A DNA stretch of 14,169 nucleotides from an uncultured Flavihumibacter sp. GTDB lineage: Bacteria > Bacteroidota > Bacteroidia > Chitinophagales > Chitinophagaceae. Under the pieces are notes generated by a model. It did no database searches and had not been told where the DNA came from. It saw only the letters and a program-made list of their open reading frames with translations. The position numbers and the translations under genes are program-made. Numbering within the stretch: the first letter of the stretch is position 1; each line of letters begins with the position of its first letter. Location: positions 1 to 14,169 of the forward strand of contig CAMLRX010000128.1 in the NCBI GenBank assembly GCA_946482545.1, written 5' to 3'. This document shows, one piece after another, positions 7,429 to 13,437 of this stretch.

Positions 7429-7474
7429 GGAACGCCTTATCCTGTGGTTAAGCGGTGGTTAAATAGGGCGTTCC
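7429..7474. repeat. 12-bp inverted repeat enclosing a direct repeat
   Basis: GGAACGCCTTAT (7429-7440) and ATAGGGCGTTCC (7463-7474) pair over 12 positions with one G-U wobble when transcribed rightward. The 22-base loop contains GTGGTTAA twice (7444-7451 and 7455-7462), 11 bases apart, about one helical turn. It may be a protein-binding site or an RNA stem-loop; a T-rich stretch (7491-7498) follows 16 bases later. Confidence 0.55.
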
Positions 7475-7572
7475 AGGATGATCATTACATTATTTTTTGG
7501 GAATATTGAATCCGGAACGGCACAGTTCGTAGCAAGAATACGACCTCTTCCTGGACCGCCGCCGGACCTTAT

Positions 7573-7604
7573 CCGTAGCAGCCTTCAAAAGCTGCTGCGG
7601 TTTT
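7573..7604 (+). terminator. Terminator-like hairpin just before the 7630 gene
   Basis: CCGTAGCAGC (7573-7582) pairs with GCTGCTGCGG (7591-7600), ten pairs including one G-U, with an 8-base loop and four T residues directly after. This is the form of an intrinsic terminator for rightward transcription, yet no plus-strand gene precedes it, and the next start codon is 26 bases downstream. An attenuator in the leader of the 7630 gene, or the end of an unannotated short RNA, are the natural readings. Confidence 0.6.
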
Positions 7605-7629
7605 ACCCCTGAACTAAAAAATAAACCCT

Positions 7630-8100
7630 ATGAAGTTGTTGCAGAAACAATTACATGATGGCAGGAACGAAGGCGAAACCTGCGTAAACGACCACGAAGT
7701 GGAATATGTACGCCTGCCCGAAGAGATCGTGGTGTACGGCCGCCACCCGGAATTCGATGAAGTGGGGAATGGCATTGATGTGAGTATTGTTTTCTCGGTG
7801 TCCAGCATCCAGGAGTTGTTCGAAACACTCTCGCTGACCGGGTTAAACGAACTGAAGGACATCACCCCGGAAAGACTGCTCGAAGTGTGGACCGCAGGTC
7901 TTGCCGAAATTCATACCTGCATTAACGACCGCTTTGCCGGCCTAATTTTCCGGAATTTTATGGGTGAACTCTTTGTAAAAGAAGACGTTGAAGGCGCCAC
8001 CTGGCATAAAACCACGGGCATTTCGAACGATCCCTACCACCTTTTGTGGTTCACCAGTACGCATTTAAAGGAGTTCAAAGGCAAGCTGGTAGCGGCTTAA
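7630..8100 (+). CDS. Acidic cytosolic protein of unknown function (156 aa)
   Basis: I do not recognise this protein. It has no signal peptide or membrane helix and is rich in acidic residues, so it should be soluble and cytosolic. Visible features are a charged N-terminus (MKLLQKQLHDGRNEGE), a block EYVRLPEEIVVYGRHPEFDE (25-44), an amphipathic central part (SSIQELFETLSLTGLNELKD, 58-77) and a helical LLEVWTAGLAEIHTCINDRF segment (83-102). Two cysteines are isolated and no catalytic motif is apparent. The ATG at 7630 follows an A-rich stretch and lies 26 bases after the terminator-like hairpin at 7573-7604, so expression probably depends on read-through or on the leader fold. A small terminator hairpin follows at 8133-8158. 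It is separated by its own terminator from the MlaE operon, so a functional link to it is not supported. Confidence 0.8.
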   Translation: MKLLQKQLHDGRNEGETCVNDHEVEYVRLPEEIVVYGRHPEFDEVGNGIDVSIVFSVSSIQELFETLSLTGLNELKDITPERLLEVWTAGLAEIHTCINDRFAGLIFRNFMGELFVKEDVEGATWHKTTGISNDPYHLLWFTSTHLKEFKGKLVAA

Positions 8101-8132
8101 CGGATATTCATCTTATTATTTAACAGATACAG

Positions 8133-8158
8133 CGGCCCATAGTGGCCGTTTTTGTTTT
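8133..8158 (+). terminator. Terminator of the 7630-8100 gene
   Basis: CGGCC (8133-8137) pairs with GGCCG (8144-8148) around a 6-base loop and is followed by TTTTTGTTTT. It lies 32 bases past the stop codon and just before the promoter of the MlaE operon. The stem is short but wholly G-C with a good T-tract. Confidence 0.65.
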
Positions 8159-8165
8159 ACAATCT

Positions 8166-8173
8166 TACCTTTG
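8166..8173 (+). promoter_or_regulatory. -7 box of the Mla/MCE operon promoter
   Basis: TACCTTTG matches the Bacteroidota -7 consensus exactly. No good TTTG lies about 19 bases upstream, so the -33 side is weak. Transcription would start near 8180, about 70 bases before the ATG at 8249. The box overlaps the TTG at 8171, which argues against that codon as the permease start. Confidence 0.45.
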
Positions 8174-8248
8174 TGGCTCATTTTCAGGGTCGCAGCATGG
8201 TGGTACAGTTTTTTGTGTGTTGCGCCCGTAAACCAAGTAACCCGTATC

Positions 8249-9055
8249 ATGGGAATGGAAAAGGGCCCTAAAAAAGAAAGGAAATACATACTAACCAGGA
8301 GGCTTGACAATTTCTTCGGAGAGATGTACGCCATCTGGAAATTCGTCCAACGCTTCTTTAAAGAATTGTTTCTGCCACCATACGAATGGCAGGAAGTGAT
8401 CCGGCAGTGTTTTCAGGTGGGTTATAAATCACTGGCACTTATTTCCTTAACGGGGTTCGTTACGGGGATCGTCTTTACCAAGCAGTCGAGGCCCTCACTT
8501 TCAGAGTTCGGTGCCACATCGTGGTTGCCGTCGCTGGTTTCTATCGCCATTCTCCGTGCCCTGGCCCCGTTGGTTACGGCATTGATCGCTGCGGGTAAAG
8601 TGGGGTCCAATATTGGGGCGGAACTGGGTTCTATGCGCGTTACGGAGCAGATTGATGCCATGGAAGTTTCTGCCACCAATCCGTTTAAATTTCTCGTGGT
8701 AACAAGGGTGATGGCAACTACGCTCATGTTACCTATGCTGATGTGTTACACCGGTTTCCTCGCCATGATGGGCGCCTATCTTAACGTGCACCAGAATGAG
8801 CTTACTTCCATGGAAACCTTTTTCTCCCGCGCATTCGAAAAAATCGTTTTCCTGGATATCGTTTCTTCTGTGGTAAAATCACTGGTTTTCGGGTTCACCA
8901 TTGGTATGGTGGGCTGTTACCAGGGGTATCATGCCACGCAGGGAACGCAAGGTGTGGGGATTGCCGCGAACAAATCTGTAGTAATCGCCATGTTCCTCAT
9001 ATTCATCGAAGAGATTTCATTGGTTCAGGTCACCAACTGGCTCCGCACTTTCTGA
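8249..9055 (+). CDS. mlaE: MlaE-type ABC transporter permease
   Basis: This is the permease of an MlaE/MCE lipid transporter, moving phospholipid across or out of the inner membrane together with the ATPase and MCE protein downstream. The family hallmark is unmistakable: AGKVGSNIGAELGSMRVTEQ followed by IDAMEVSATNP, the cytoplasmic coupling segment, with four to five hydrophobic helices around it (SLALISLTGFVTGIVFT, the VATTLMLPMLMCYTGFLAMM-like region, and the C-terminal VVIAMFLIFIEEIS). The frame is open from a TTG at 8171, but that codon overlaps the promoter -7 box, so I take the ATG at 8249 (268 residues); ATG 8255 is also possible. The gene ends one base before the ATPase start. No MlaB (STAS) or MlaC gene is in the window. 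Confidence 0.9.
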   Translation: MGMEKGPKKERKYILTRRLDNFFGEMYAIWKFVQRFFKELFLPPYEWQEVIRQCFQVGYKSLALISLTGFVTGIVFTKQSRPSLSEFGATSWLPSLVSIAILRALAPLVTALIAAGKVGSNIGAELGSMRVTEQIDAMEVSATNPFKFLVVTRVMATTLMLPMLMCYTGFLAMMGAYLNVHQNELTSMETFFSRAFEKIVFLDIVSSVVKSLVFGFTIGMVGCYQGYHATQGTQGVGIAANKSVVIAMFLIFIEEISLVQVTNWLRTF

Positions 9056-9056
9056 T

Positions 9057-9833
9057 ATGAAAAAGACAATACCTAAAATAGACAAACATAAAAAGGTGAT
9101 CGATATCACCGGTCTCCGGAAATCTTTCGGCGATAACCACGTGCTTCAGGGAGTGGACCTGCAGGTTTACCACGGGGAAAACGTAGTGGTACTGGGCCGC
9201 TCGGGAACGGGAAAGTCGGTACTTATTAAGATTATTGTCGGGTTGCTGAAACCGGATGCGGGTCACGTAAATGTGTTGGGCAAAAACGTGGAAACACTGA
9301 CTGAAAAAGAATTGCGCGAACTCCGCAGGAAAATCGGCTTCTCCTTCCAGAACAGCGCGCTCTACGATAGTATGACGGTAAAGGAGAACCTCGAGTTTCC
9401 CATTCTGCGCAGCAACCGGAAAATGACCCGCAAAGAAATTGACATCGCCGCTGAAAAAGTGCTGGATGCCGTGGGCCTTTTACAAACCCTGCACCAGTAT
9501 CCCGCGGAATTGTCCGGCGGTCAGAAAAAAAGGGTGGGCATCGCCCGGACGCTCATCATGCAGCCCGAGATCATGTTATACGATGAGCCTACCGCTGGTT
9601 TGGACCCCATCACCAGCATGGAAATCAATAACCTCATCAATGAAGTGCAGGAACGTTTCCATACTTCTTCCATCATCATCACCCACGATCTTACCTGCGC
9701 CAAAATAACCGGCGACCGCCTGGCTGTATTGCTGGACGGCGATTTCCTCGCCACCGGAAGTTTCAGCGAAGTGTTTGCCGTAGACGATGAACGCATTAAT
9801 AATTTTTACGAATATAATTTTATAGACGGATGA
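9057..9833 (+). CDS. mlaF: MlaF-type ABC transporter ATP-binding protein
   Basis: This 258-residue cytoplasmic ATPase powers the MlaE permease. All ABC motifs are intact: Walker A GRSGTGKS (47-54), Q-loop Gln98 in FSFQNSALYDSMTV, signature LSGGQKKRVGIAR (152-164), Walker B IMLYDEPTAGLDP (172-184) with catalytic Glu177, and switch His210 in ITHD. The segment SALYDSMTVKENLEFPI (100-116) is characteristic of the MlaF subgroup. About 15 residues before the ABC fold are rich in lysine. The start lies one base after the permease stop, and the end overlaps the MCE start by four bases (ATGA), so the three subunits are translationally coupled, as expected for a fixed-ratio complex. Confidence 0.95.
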   Translation: MKKTIPKIDKHKKVIDITGLRKSFGDNHVLQGVDLQVYHGENVVVLGRSGTGKSVLIKIIVGLLKPDAGHVNVLGKNVETLTEKELRELRRKIGFSFQNSALYDSMTVKENLEFPILRSNRKMTRKEIDIAAEKVLDAVGLLQTLHQYPAELSGGQKKRVGIARTLIMQPEIMLYDEPTAGLDPITSMEINNLINEVQERFHTSSIIITHDLTCAKITGDRLAVLLDGDFLATGSFSEVFAVDDERINNFYEYNFIDG

Positions 9834-10840
9834 GTGCACCTAAAAACAAACGCGCCGTAATCGTAGGCATCTTCATTTCACTCGGTATCCTCATATTGCT
9901 GGTGACGGTGATGACATTGAGCGGACAGAAAAAAAGTTTCGTGAGCGCCATTTCCCTGCGCAGTTCTTTCGACGACGTGGGTGGTTTGCAGAAAGGAAAC
10001 AATGTATGGTATGCCGGCGTGAAAATAGGCGTGGTGAAAGAAGTGGAATTTGCCGCCGATGGCTCTGTGCAAGTGGTCTTGAATGTGGAAGAACGCGTAG
10101 CACCATTTATTAAAAAGGATGCGTTCGTAAAAGTAGGTTCCGACGGATTGATCGGTAACAAGATCATGGTGATCTATGGCGGAACCGCCGCATCCCCGGC
10201 AGTAGCGGACGGCGATGTATTGCAAGTGAAAAAAGCCATCTCCGCCGATGAAATGATGGCGACACTCCAGGATAACAACAAGAACCTTCTCGCGATAACG
10301 GATAATTTCAAAACCATCAGTGGCCGCCTGGCAAATGGCGAGGGAACCATGGGTGCCCTGCTGAAAGATTCTTCTTTGTATGTGCACCTTCAGCGTACCA
10401 TGGAGCGTTTTCAGGCTTCCGCAGCCAATACGGAAGAACTTACTTCCGGTATTGCACAGTATGTGGCACAACTCGAAAAGCCCGGTACATTCTCGCACGA
10501 ATTTGTGAACGATACCACGATGATGTACAACCTGAAAGCCGCAGCCGGAGAAATAAAAGCCGCTTCTGTCACAGTTTCCGCAACCACTGGCAACCTGAAA
10601 CAGGCTACAGAATCTTTCAACCAGAAACTCAACAGCCCCAATAATGCGGCCGGTGTATTGCTGAACGATCCCGCCACCGCTAATGAATTGAAACTGCTGA
10701 TCCAGAACCTGGAATCGGGTAGCGCCAAACTGGATGAGAATATGGAGGCGCTGCAACATAACTTCCTTTTCCGTGGCTATTTCAGAAAGAAGGCAAAAAG
10801 AGAGGAGAAAGAAAAAGAAGCCGCGCAAAAAAATAAATAA
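9830..10840 (+). CDS. mlaD: MCE (MlaD-type) lipid-binding protein
   Basis: This 336-residue protein is the periplasmic, membrane-anchored substrate-binding part of the transporter. One N-terminal helix (about 9-30) anchors it; a single MCE domain follows (about 37-115) with FDDVGGLQKGNNVWYAGVKI (47-66), GVV, and VGSDGLIGNKIMVIYGG (102-118). MCE domains form hexameric rings with a central lipid channel. The remaining two thirds is mostly helical and contains three spaced copies of a G-x-hydrophobic-LL-x-D pattern, near 169-184, 218-234 and 269-287. The C-terminus has NFLFRGYFRKK (311-321), then a lysine/glutamate tail. It overlaps MlaF by four bases and shares one base with the peptidase gene downstream. 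E. coli MlaD is much shorter, so the long tail may bridge further into the periplasm. Confidence 0.93.
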   Translation: MSAPKNKRAVIVGIFISLGILILLVTVMTLSGQKKSFVSAISLRSSFDDVGGLQKGNNVWYAGVKIGVVKEVEFAADGSVQVVLNVEERVAPFIKKDAFVKVGSDGLIGNKIMVIYGGTAASPAVADGDVLQVKKAISADEMMATLQDNNKNLLAITDNFKTISGRLANGEGTMGALLKDSSLYVHLQRTMERFQASAANTEELTSGIAQYVAQLEKPGTFSHEFVNDTTMMYNLKAAAGEIKAASVTVSATTGNLKQATESFNQKLNSPNNAAGVLLNDPATANELKLLIQNLESGSAKLDENMEALQHNFLFRGYFRKKAKREEKEKEAAQKNK

Positions 10841-11613
10841 TGACTCCTTTTCTGATTATCGCGTTCATCGTGTTGGTTGCCGTGGGCATGGCCCTGTACC
10901 GGAAACCGTCGAAGAAAGCGCCACTTTCAGAAGATACTTCCGCGATACTCGAAAAACATATCCCCTTCTACGAAGCATTGGATGCTGATGGCAAAAAACG
11001 TTTCGAAGAAATGGTGAGCACGTTCCTGGGTTATGTAAGAGTGCACGGAATAGAAACAGATGTAACTGAAACCGATAAATTGCTCGTGGCTTCCAGCGCC
11101 GTGATTCCCATTTTCGCTTTCCCCGAATGGAAATATTATAACCTCACAGATGTTTTGTTGTATGCCGATGCCTTTACGGAGCGCGGCTTCTCCATGAAAG
11201 AGAAAGAACGCAACGTATTGGGTATGGTAGGAGAGGGCGCGATGCAGCGCGTCATGATTCTTTCCAAACCTTCCCTGTACCTGGGTTTTGAAAACAAAAC
11301 GGCCAAAGAAAATGTGGGCATCCATGAATTCGTGCACCTGCTGGATAAGGAAGATGGTTCAGTGGATGGCGTGCCGGAAGCCTTGCTTAACAGGCAATAC
11401 ACCATTCCCTGGTTGCACCTGATCAACGAAAATATTCAGACTATCCTTGCAGGGAAATCAGACATCAATGTGTATGGCGCCACAAATAAAGCTGAATTCT
11501 TTGCTGTGGCAGCGGAATACTTTTTCGAGCGGCCCGATCTTTTCCGCGAGAAGCATCCTGAATTGTATGAACTGATGGCCGGAGTTTTCCGGCAGGAACC
11601 GGCACACGCTTAA
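10840..11613 (+). CDS. Membrane-anchored MtfA/M90-type zinc peptidase
   Basis: This 257-residue protein matches the M90 (MtfA/DUF980-like) metallopeptidase family. The zinc motif HEFVH is at 162-166, followed by LDKEDGSVDGVP (168-179), and a downstream Glu in AEFFAVAAEYFFE (218-230), probably Glu219, is the likely third ligand. Unlike E. coli MtfA it starts with a hydrophobic helix (residues 3-19), so it is probably anchored in the inner membrane; by the positive-inside rule the RKPSKK after the helix would favour a cytoplasmic catalytic domain. E. coli MtfA binds the glucose repressor Mlc, but no Mlc is seen here, so I give no gene symbol. The start codon shares one base with the MCE stop (TAATG) and YwbE follows after 3 bases, so it is a full member of the operon. 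The family assignment is firm, the substrate unknown. Confidence 0.88.
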   Translation: MTPFLIIAFIVLVAVGMALYRKPSKKAPLSEDTSAILEKHIPFYEALDADGKKRFEEMVSTFLGYVRVHGIETDVTETDKLLVASSAVIPIFAFPEWKYYNLTDVLLYADAFTERGFSMKEKERNVLGMVGEGAMQRVMILSKPSLYLGFENKTAKENVGIHEFVHLLDKEDGSVDGVPEALLNRQYTIPWLHLINENIQTILAGKSDINVYGATNKAEFFAVAAEYFFERPDLFREKHPELYELMAGVFRQEPAHA

Positions 11614-11616
11614 ATT

Positions 11617-11826
11617 ATGGAAGGACAATACAGAAAAGATATTTACCCCGGTCTGGAAGTGGAAATCATCCTCAAAAAAGACCAGCGTACCGGAAAACGC
11701 ACACGGGGCATCGTTCAAAGGCTGCTCACCTCCGCCGTTTACCATTCCCGTGGTATAAAGGTTCAATTGGAAGACGGTCAGGTTGGCCGCGTGTGTGCAA
11801 TACTTGGAGATGGTGAAGAGGAATAA
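11617..11826 (+). CDS. YwbE family protein
   Basis: This 69-residue basic protein matches the YwbE/DUF2196 family almost end to end: RKDIYPGLEVEIILKKDQRT (6-25), GIVQRLLTS (31-39), YHSRGIKVQLEDGQVGRV (42-59). Members are small, probably single beta-barrel proteins of unknown role, with a fold pattern suggesting nucleic acid binding or an SH3-like barrel; that is inference. It begins 3 bases after the peptidase stop, so it is expressed with the lipid transporter, although families like this are scattered in genomes and the pairing may be accidental. Its stop lies 5 bases before the stop of the opposing gene, leaving no room for a separate terminator, so the two mRNAs probably overlap at their 3' ends. 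Confidence 0.92.
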   Translation: MEGQYRKDIYPGLEVEIILKKDQRTGKRTRGIVQRLLTSAVYHSRGIKVQLEDGQVGRVCAILGDGEEE

Positions 11827-11831
11827 TTCTT

Positions 11832-12410
11832 CTATGGCTGCTCCGCAGTTGGTAATCCCATTTTCAACAACTCAACCAGTTTCGGAATATCTGTGGTGCG
11901 GATGTAAATCGGATCATAAAAAGTATTGTTCTTCGCCACTAAGTATGATTCGTATATTTTGAGGTGCACCCATCTGGATTTGAAAGGAAGTTCCAGTACA
12001 AACCTGACCCCATTATCCGTGGTATAACGGTACATCGCCGCATCGCGGTAAAGGTTTTCCTCTTTCAGTTCTGCAAAAAAATCCAGCGCTTTAATCAATG
12101 CGGGCAATTCATGCTGGTCTATAAAAATGCCTTCTTCCAGAGAGGGACTTAGAAATGCGCTCATGCGACCTGTTCCCGGCAGGTGTATGGCGAAGCGGGT
12201 GGAGTCTGTGCTGAAATCGCGTACCCAAAGCAGGTGTACATCCCGGAACGCAATGTTGCCGAGTTTACGCTGCATGTTCTTCAACACCTTTCCTTTCGAA
12301 TAAAATAACTGTTCATAACGGCTATCAATACGTGTTGAATCTTGGGAGAATACAACTAGGGGCAAACACGATAAAAAGAGTATAAATGTTTTCATGAAAA
12401 AGGTTTTCAT
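11832..12410 (-). CDS. Exported protein of unknown function (192 aa)
   Basis: I do not recognise the family. The N-terminus is a signal peptide (MKTFILFLSCLPLVVFSQ from the second Met) with a likely signal peptidase I cut after FS or SQ; the Cys inside has no lipobox. Mature residues are mixed alpha/beta, with charged amphipathic segments (LPALIKALDFFAELKEENLY) and a C-terminal strand rich in aromatic residues. Two starts are possible: ATG 12410 and ATG 12395, because a duplication of ATGAAAAC creates two Met-Lys-Thr-Phe starts; I keep the longer one, but 12395 gives the cleaner signal peptide. A terminator hairpin ends only 10 bases before ATG 12410, so the gene may depend on read-through or on a promoter in the narrow gap. 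It converges with YwbE, 5 bases apart. Confidence 0.78.
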   Translation of the reverse strand: MKTFFMKTFILFLSCLPLVVFSQDSTRIDSRYEQLFYSKGKVLKNMQRKLGNIAFRDVHLLWVRDFSTDSTRFAIHLPGTGRMSAFLSPSLEEGIFIDQHELPALIKALDFFAELKEENLYRDAAMYRYTTDNGVRFVLELPFKSRWVHLKIYESYLVAKNNTFYDPIYIRTTDIPKLVELLKMGLPTAEQP

Positions 12411-12440
12411 GAAATTAAAACAGCCGGTAATGCCCGGCTG
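12411..12440 (-). terminator. Rho-independent terminator of the DUF4349 gene
   Basis: CAGCCGG (12421-12427) and CCGGCTG (12434-12440) form a perfect 7-bp stem with a 6-base loop. On the minus strand TTTTAATTTC follows (12420-12411). The hairpin starts 57 bases past the DUF4349 stop codon. It ends 10 bases before the start codon of the next gene on the same strand, an unusual position. Confidence 0.7.
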
Positions 12441-12496
12441 TTAAGGAATTTGAAAGGAGGAAAGGATTAACTTTTCTTTTGTGATTGTTCTTTCCG

Positions 12497-13375
12497 TTAA
12501 GGATTATTGTTCCTTGCCGGACGAAACGAAAGTTTTCTCCACCGTCTGAACAACATAATGAAAGCGCCTGCCAGCAGGAGTAGCGGCCACGCTTCTACCA
12601 GTCCGATCAAAATGTTCCGCATCCACGCTGATCCATTTCTTAGGGCCTGGCTTATTTCCGCTCCGAAGCCGGCTCTCGTTATGGTAACAGGATTAACGGT
12701 CATGTATGTATCCGCTTTCAGTGGTTCGTACAGGTAAACGGTGAACGTGGAGTAGGCTGCATTGTCCAGTATTTCCAGGTTTTCGATGCGCCGGTCTGTA
12801 ATTTTTGTTCTTCTTTCTTCTTCATGTACAGCGCTTTCGAGGGTGTTTTTGGGTTGGGGCGGAATAGGTTTCACCTGCAACTCAGCTTCGTTTTTCAATG
12901 CGTTGGAAAGGTAGGTGAAGGTGGCGTCCGTATCTTTCATATTTCTGTATTCGATATGATTGGCAAGGGAAGAAATCAGCGTTGCTACGGAATCCAGTTT
13001 ACTAACGGGGACGCGCAATGTAAGTTCAGATACAGGGGTGTAGAGGTGAATCTTTTTAAGAGAATCGCTGCCCGAAGGATATTCGTGGTAGTCGGAGGAC
13101 GTAGTGGAAAAACTGCTTTCCGCCACTATGCCGTCCACGGAACGGGTCATTTTTTCGATTTGGTTACTGGCGCTCAATACATCGGTTACACGGCACCGTA
13201 TGGTGGCGGACCGGATCCTTTTTCTGGAGGGCGCATTCAGGGTGGAGATATCACTGGTGAAGGTGGTGGAATCTGCTACGGCTGCTACGGCGTCCGTATA
13301 TTCCATGGAAGCATTGTTGTCGCAGGAGCATAAGATGGCAAGGGCCATCACGGCGATAAGGGATAAATGGCGCAT
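12497..13375 (-). CDS. DUF4349 family lipoprotein
   Basis: This 292-residue protein fits the DUF4349 family. A signal peptide ends in a lipobox at LCSC with lipid Cys18. Residues 50-90 include the conserved strand RSATIRCRVTDV and the GIVAESSFS segment, and 116-135 the strand SELTLRVPVSKLDSVATLIS typical of the family. Residues about 158-200 are charged and probably form a coiled coil, followed by the strand STFTVYLYEPL. A C-terminal hydrophobic helix (about 255-276), followed by basic residues, gives a second membrane anchor. Members are anchored envelope proteins of unknown role. The start codon lies in one arm of a perfect 12-bp inverted repeat (13367-13407). The gene starts 62 bases after the end of fabF on the same strand and a terminator follows at 12411-12440. 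The start is supported by the signal peptide. Confidence 0.87.
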   Translation of the reverse strand: MRHLSLIAVMALAILCSCDNNASMEYTDAVAAVADSTTFTSDISTLNAPSRKRIRSATIRCRVTDVLSASNQIEKMTRSVDGIVAESSFSTTSSDYHEYPSGSDSLKKIHLYTPVSELTLRVPVSKLDSVATLISSLANHIEYRNMKDTDATFTYLSNALKNEAELQVKPIPPQPKNTLESAVHEEERRTKITDRRIENLEILDNAAYSTFTVYLYEPLKADTYMTVNPVTITRAGFGAEISQALRNGSAWMRNILIGLVEAWPLLLLAGAFIMLFRRWRKLSFRPARNNNP

Positions 13376-13407
13376 GGTTATGGTTTTTTATTGATACCAT
13401 GCGCCAT
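13367..13407 (-). promoter_or_regulatory. Inverted repeat covering the DUF4349 start codon
   Basis: ATGGCGCATGGT (13367-13378) and ACCATGCGCCAT (13396-13407) are exact reverse complements with a 17-base AT-rich loop. The ATG (13375-13373) lies inside the arm nearer the gene, so in the full mRNA it would be paired. Either a start-masking element or a poor terminator for fabF (only TTTAT follows on the minus strand). A TACTTTTC -7-like box at 13409-13416 lies beside it. Confidence 0.55.
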
Positions 13408-13437
13408 CGAAAAGTAACCTCAACGGAATTGTTAAAG

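Larger units (their letters stand above)
7242..7629. promoter_or_regulatory. Divergent regulatory region with structured elements
   Basis: This 388-base region separates two divergent genes. It contains the palindrome GCCTT-TAT-AAGGC (7296-7308), the sequence 7341-7361 related to the one at 6813-6833, TGATCATT twice (7368-7375 and 7479-7486), a 12-bp inverted repeat around 7429-7474 whose loop holds a direct repeat of GTGGTTAA, the direct repeat GGACC-GCCGCC-GGACC (7553-7568), and a terminator-like hairpin at 7573-7604. Such density suggests a regulated 5' leader or a small RNA rather than plain spacer. No exact TAnnTTTG was found on the plus strand. Confidence 0.5.

Noticed and set aside
8171..8248. 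TTG at 8171 as start of the MlaE permease
   Set aside because: It overlaps an exact -7 box (8166-8173), and the added residues have no counterpart in MlaE proteins; ATG 8249 is preferred.
9878..10828. 316-codon open frame antisense to the MCE gene
   Set aside because: It mirrors the MCE coding strand, is full of His, Cys and Phe in no family pattern, and the sense frame has a clear domain and tight operon junctions.
4930..11613. A new defence or mobile system
   Set aside because: No nuclease, helicase, integrase, transposase, toxin-antitoxin pair or phage gene is seen; the genes are envelope, lipid and metabolic types.
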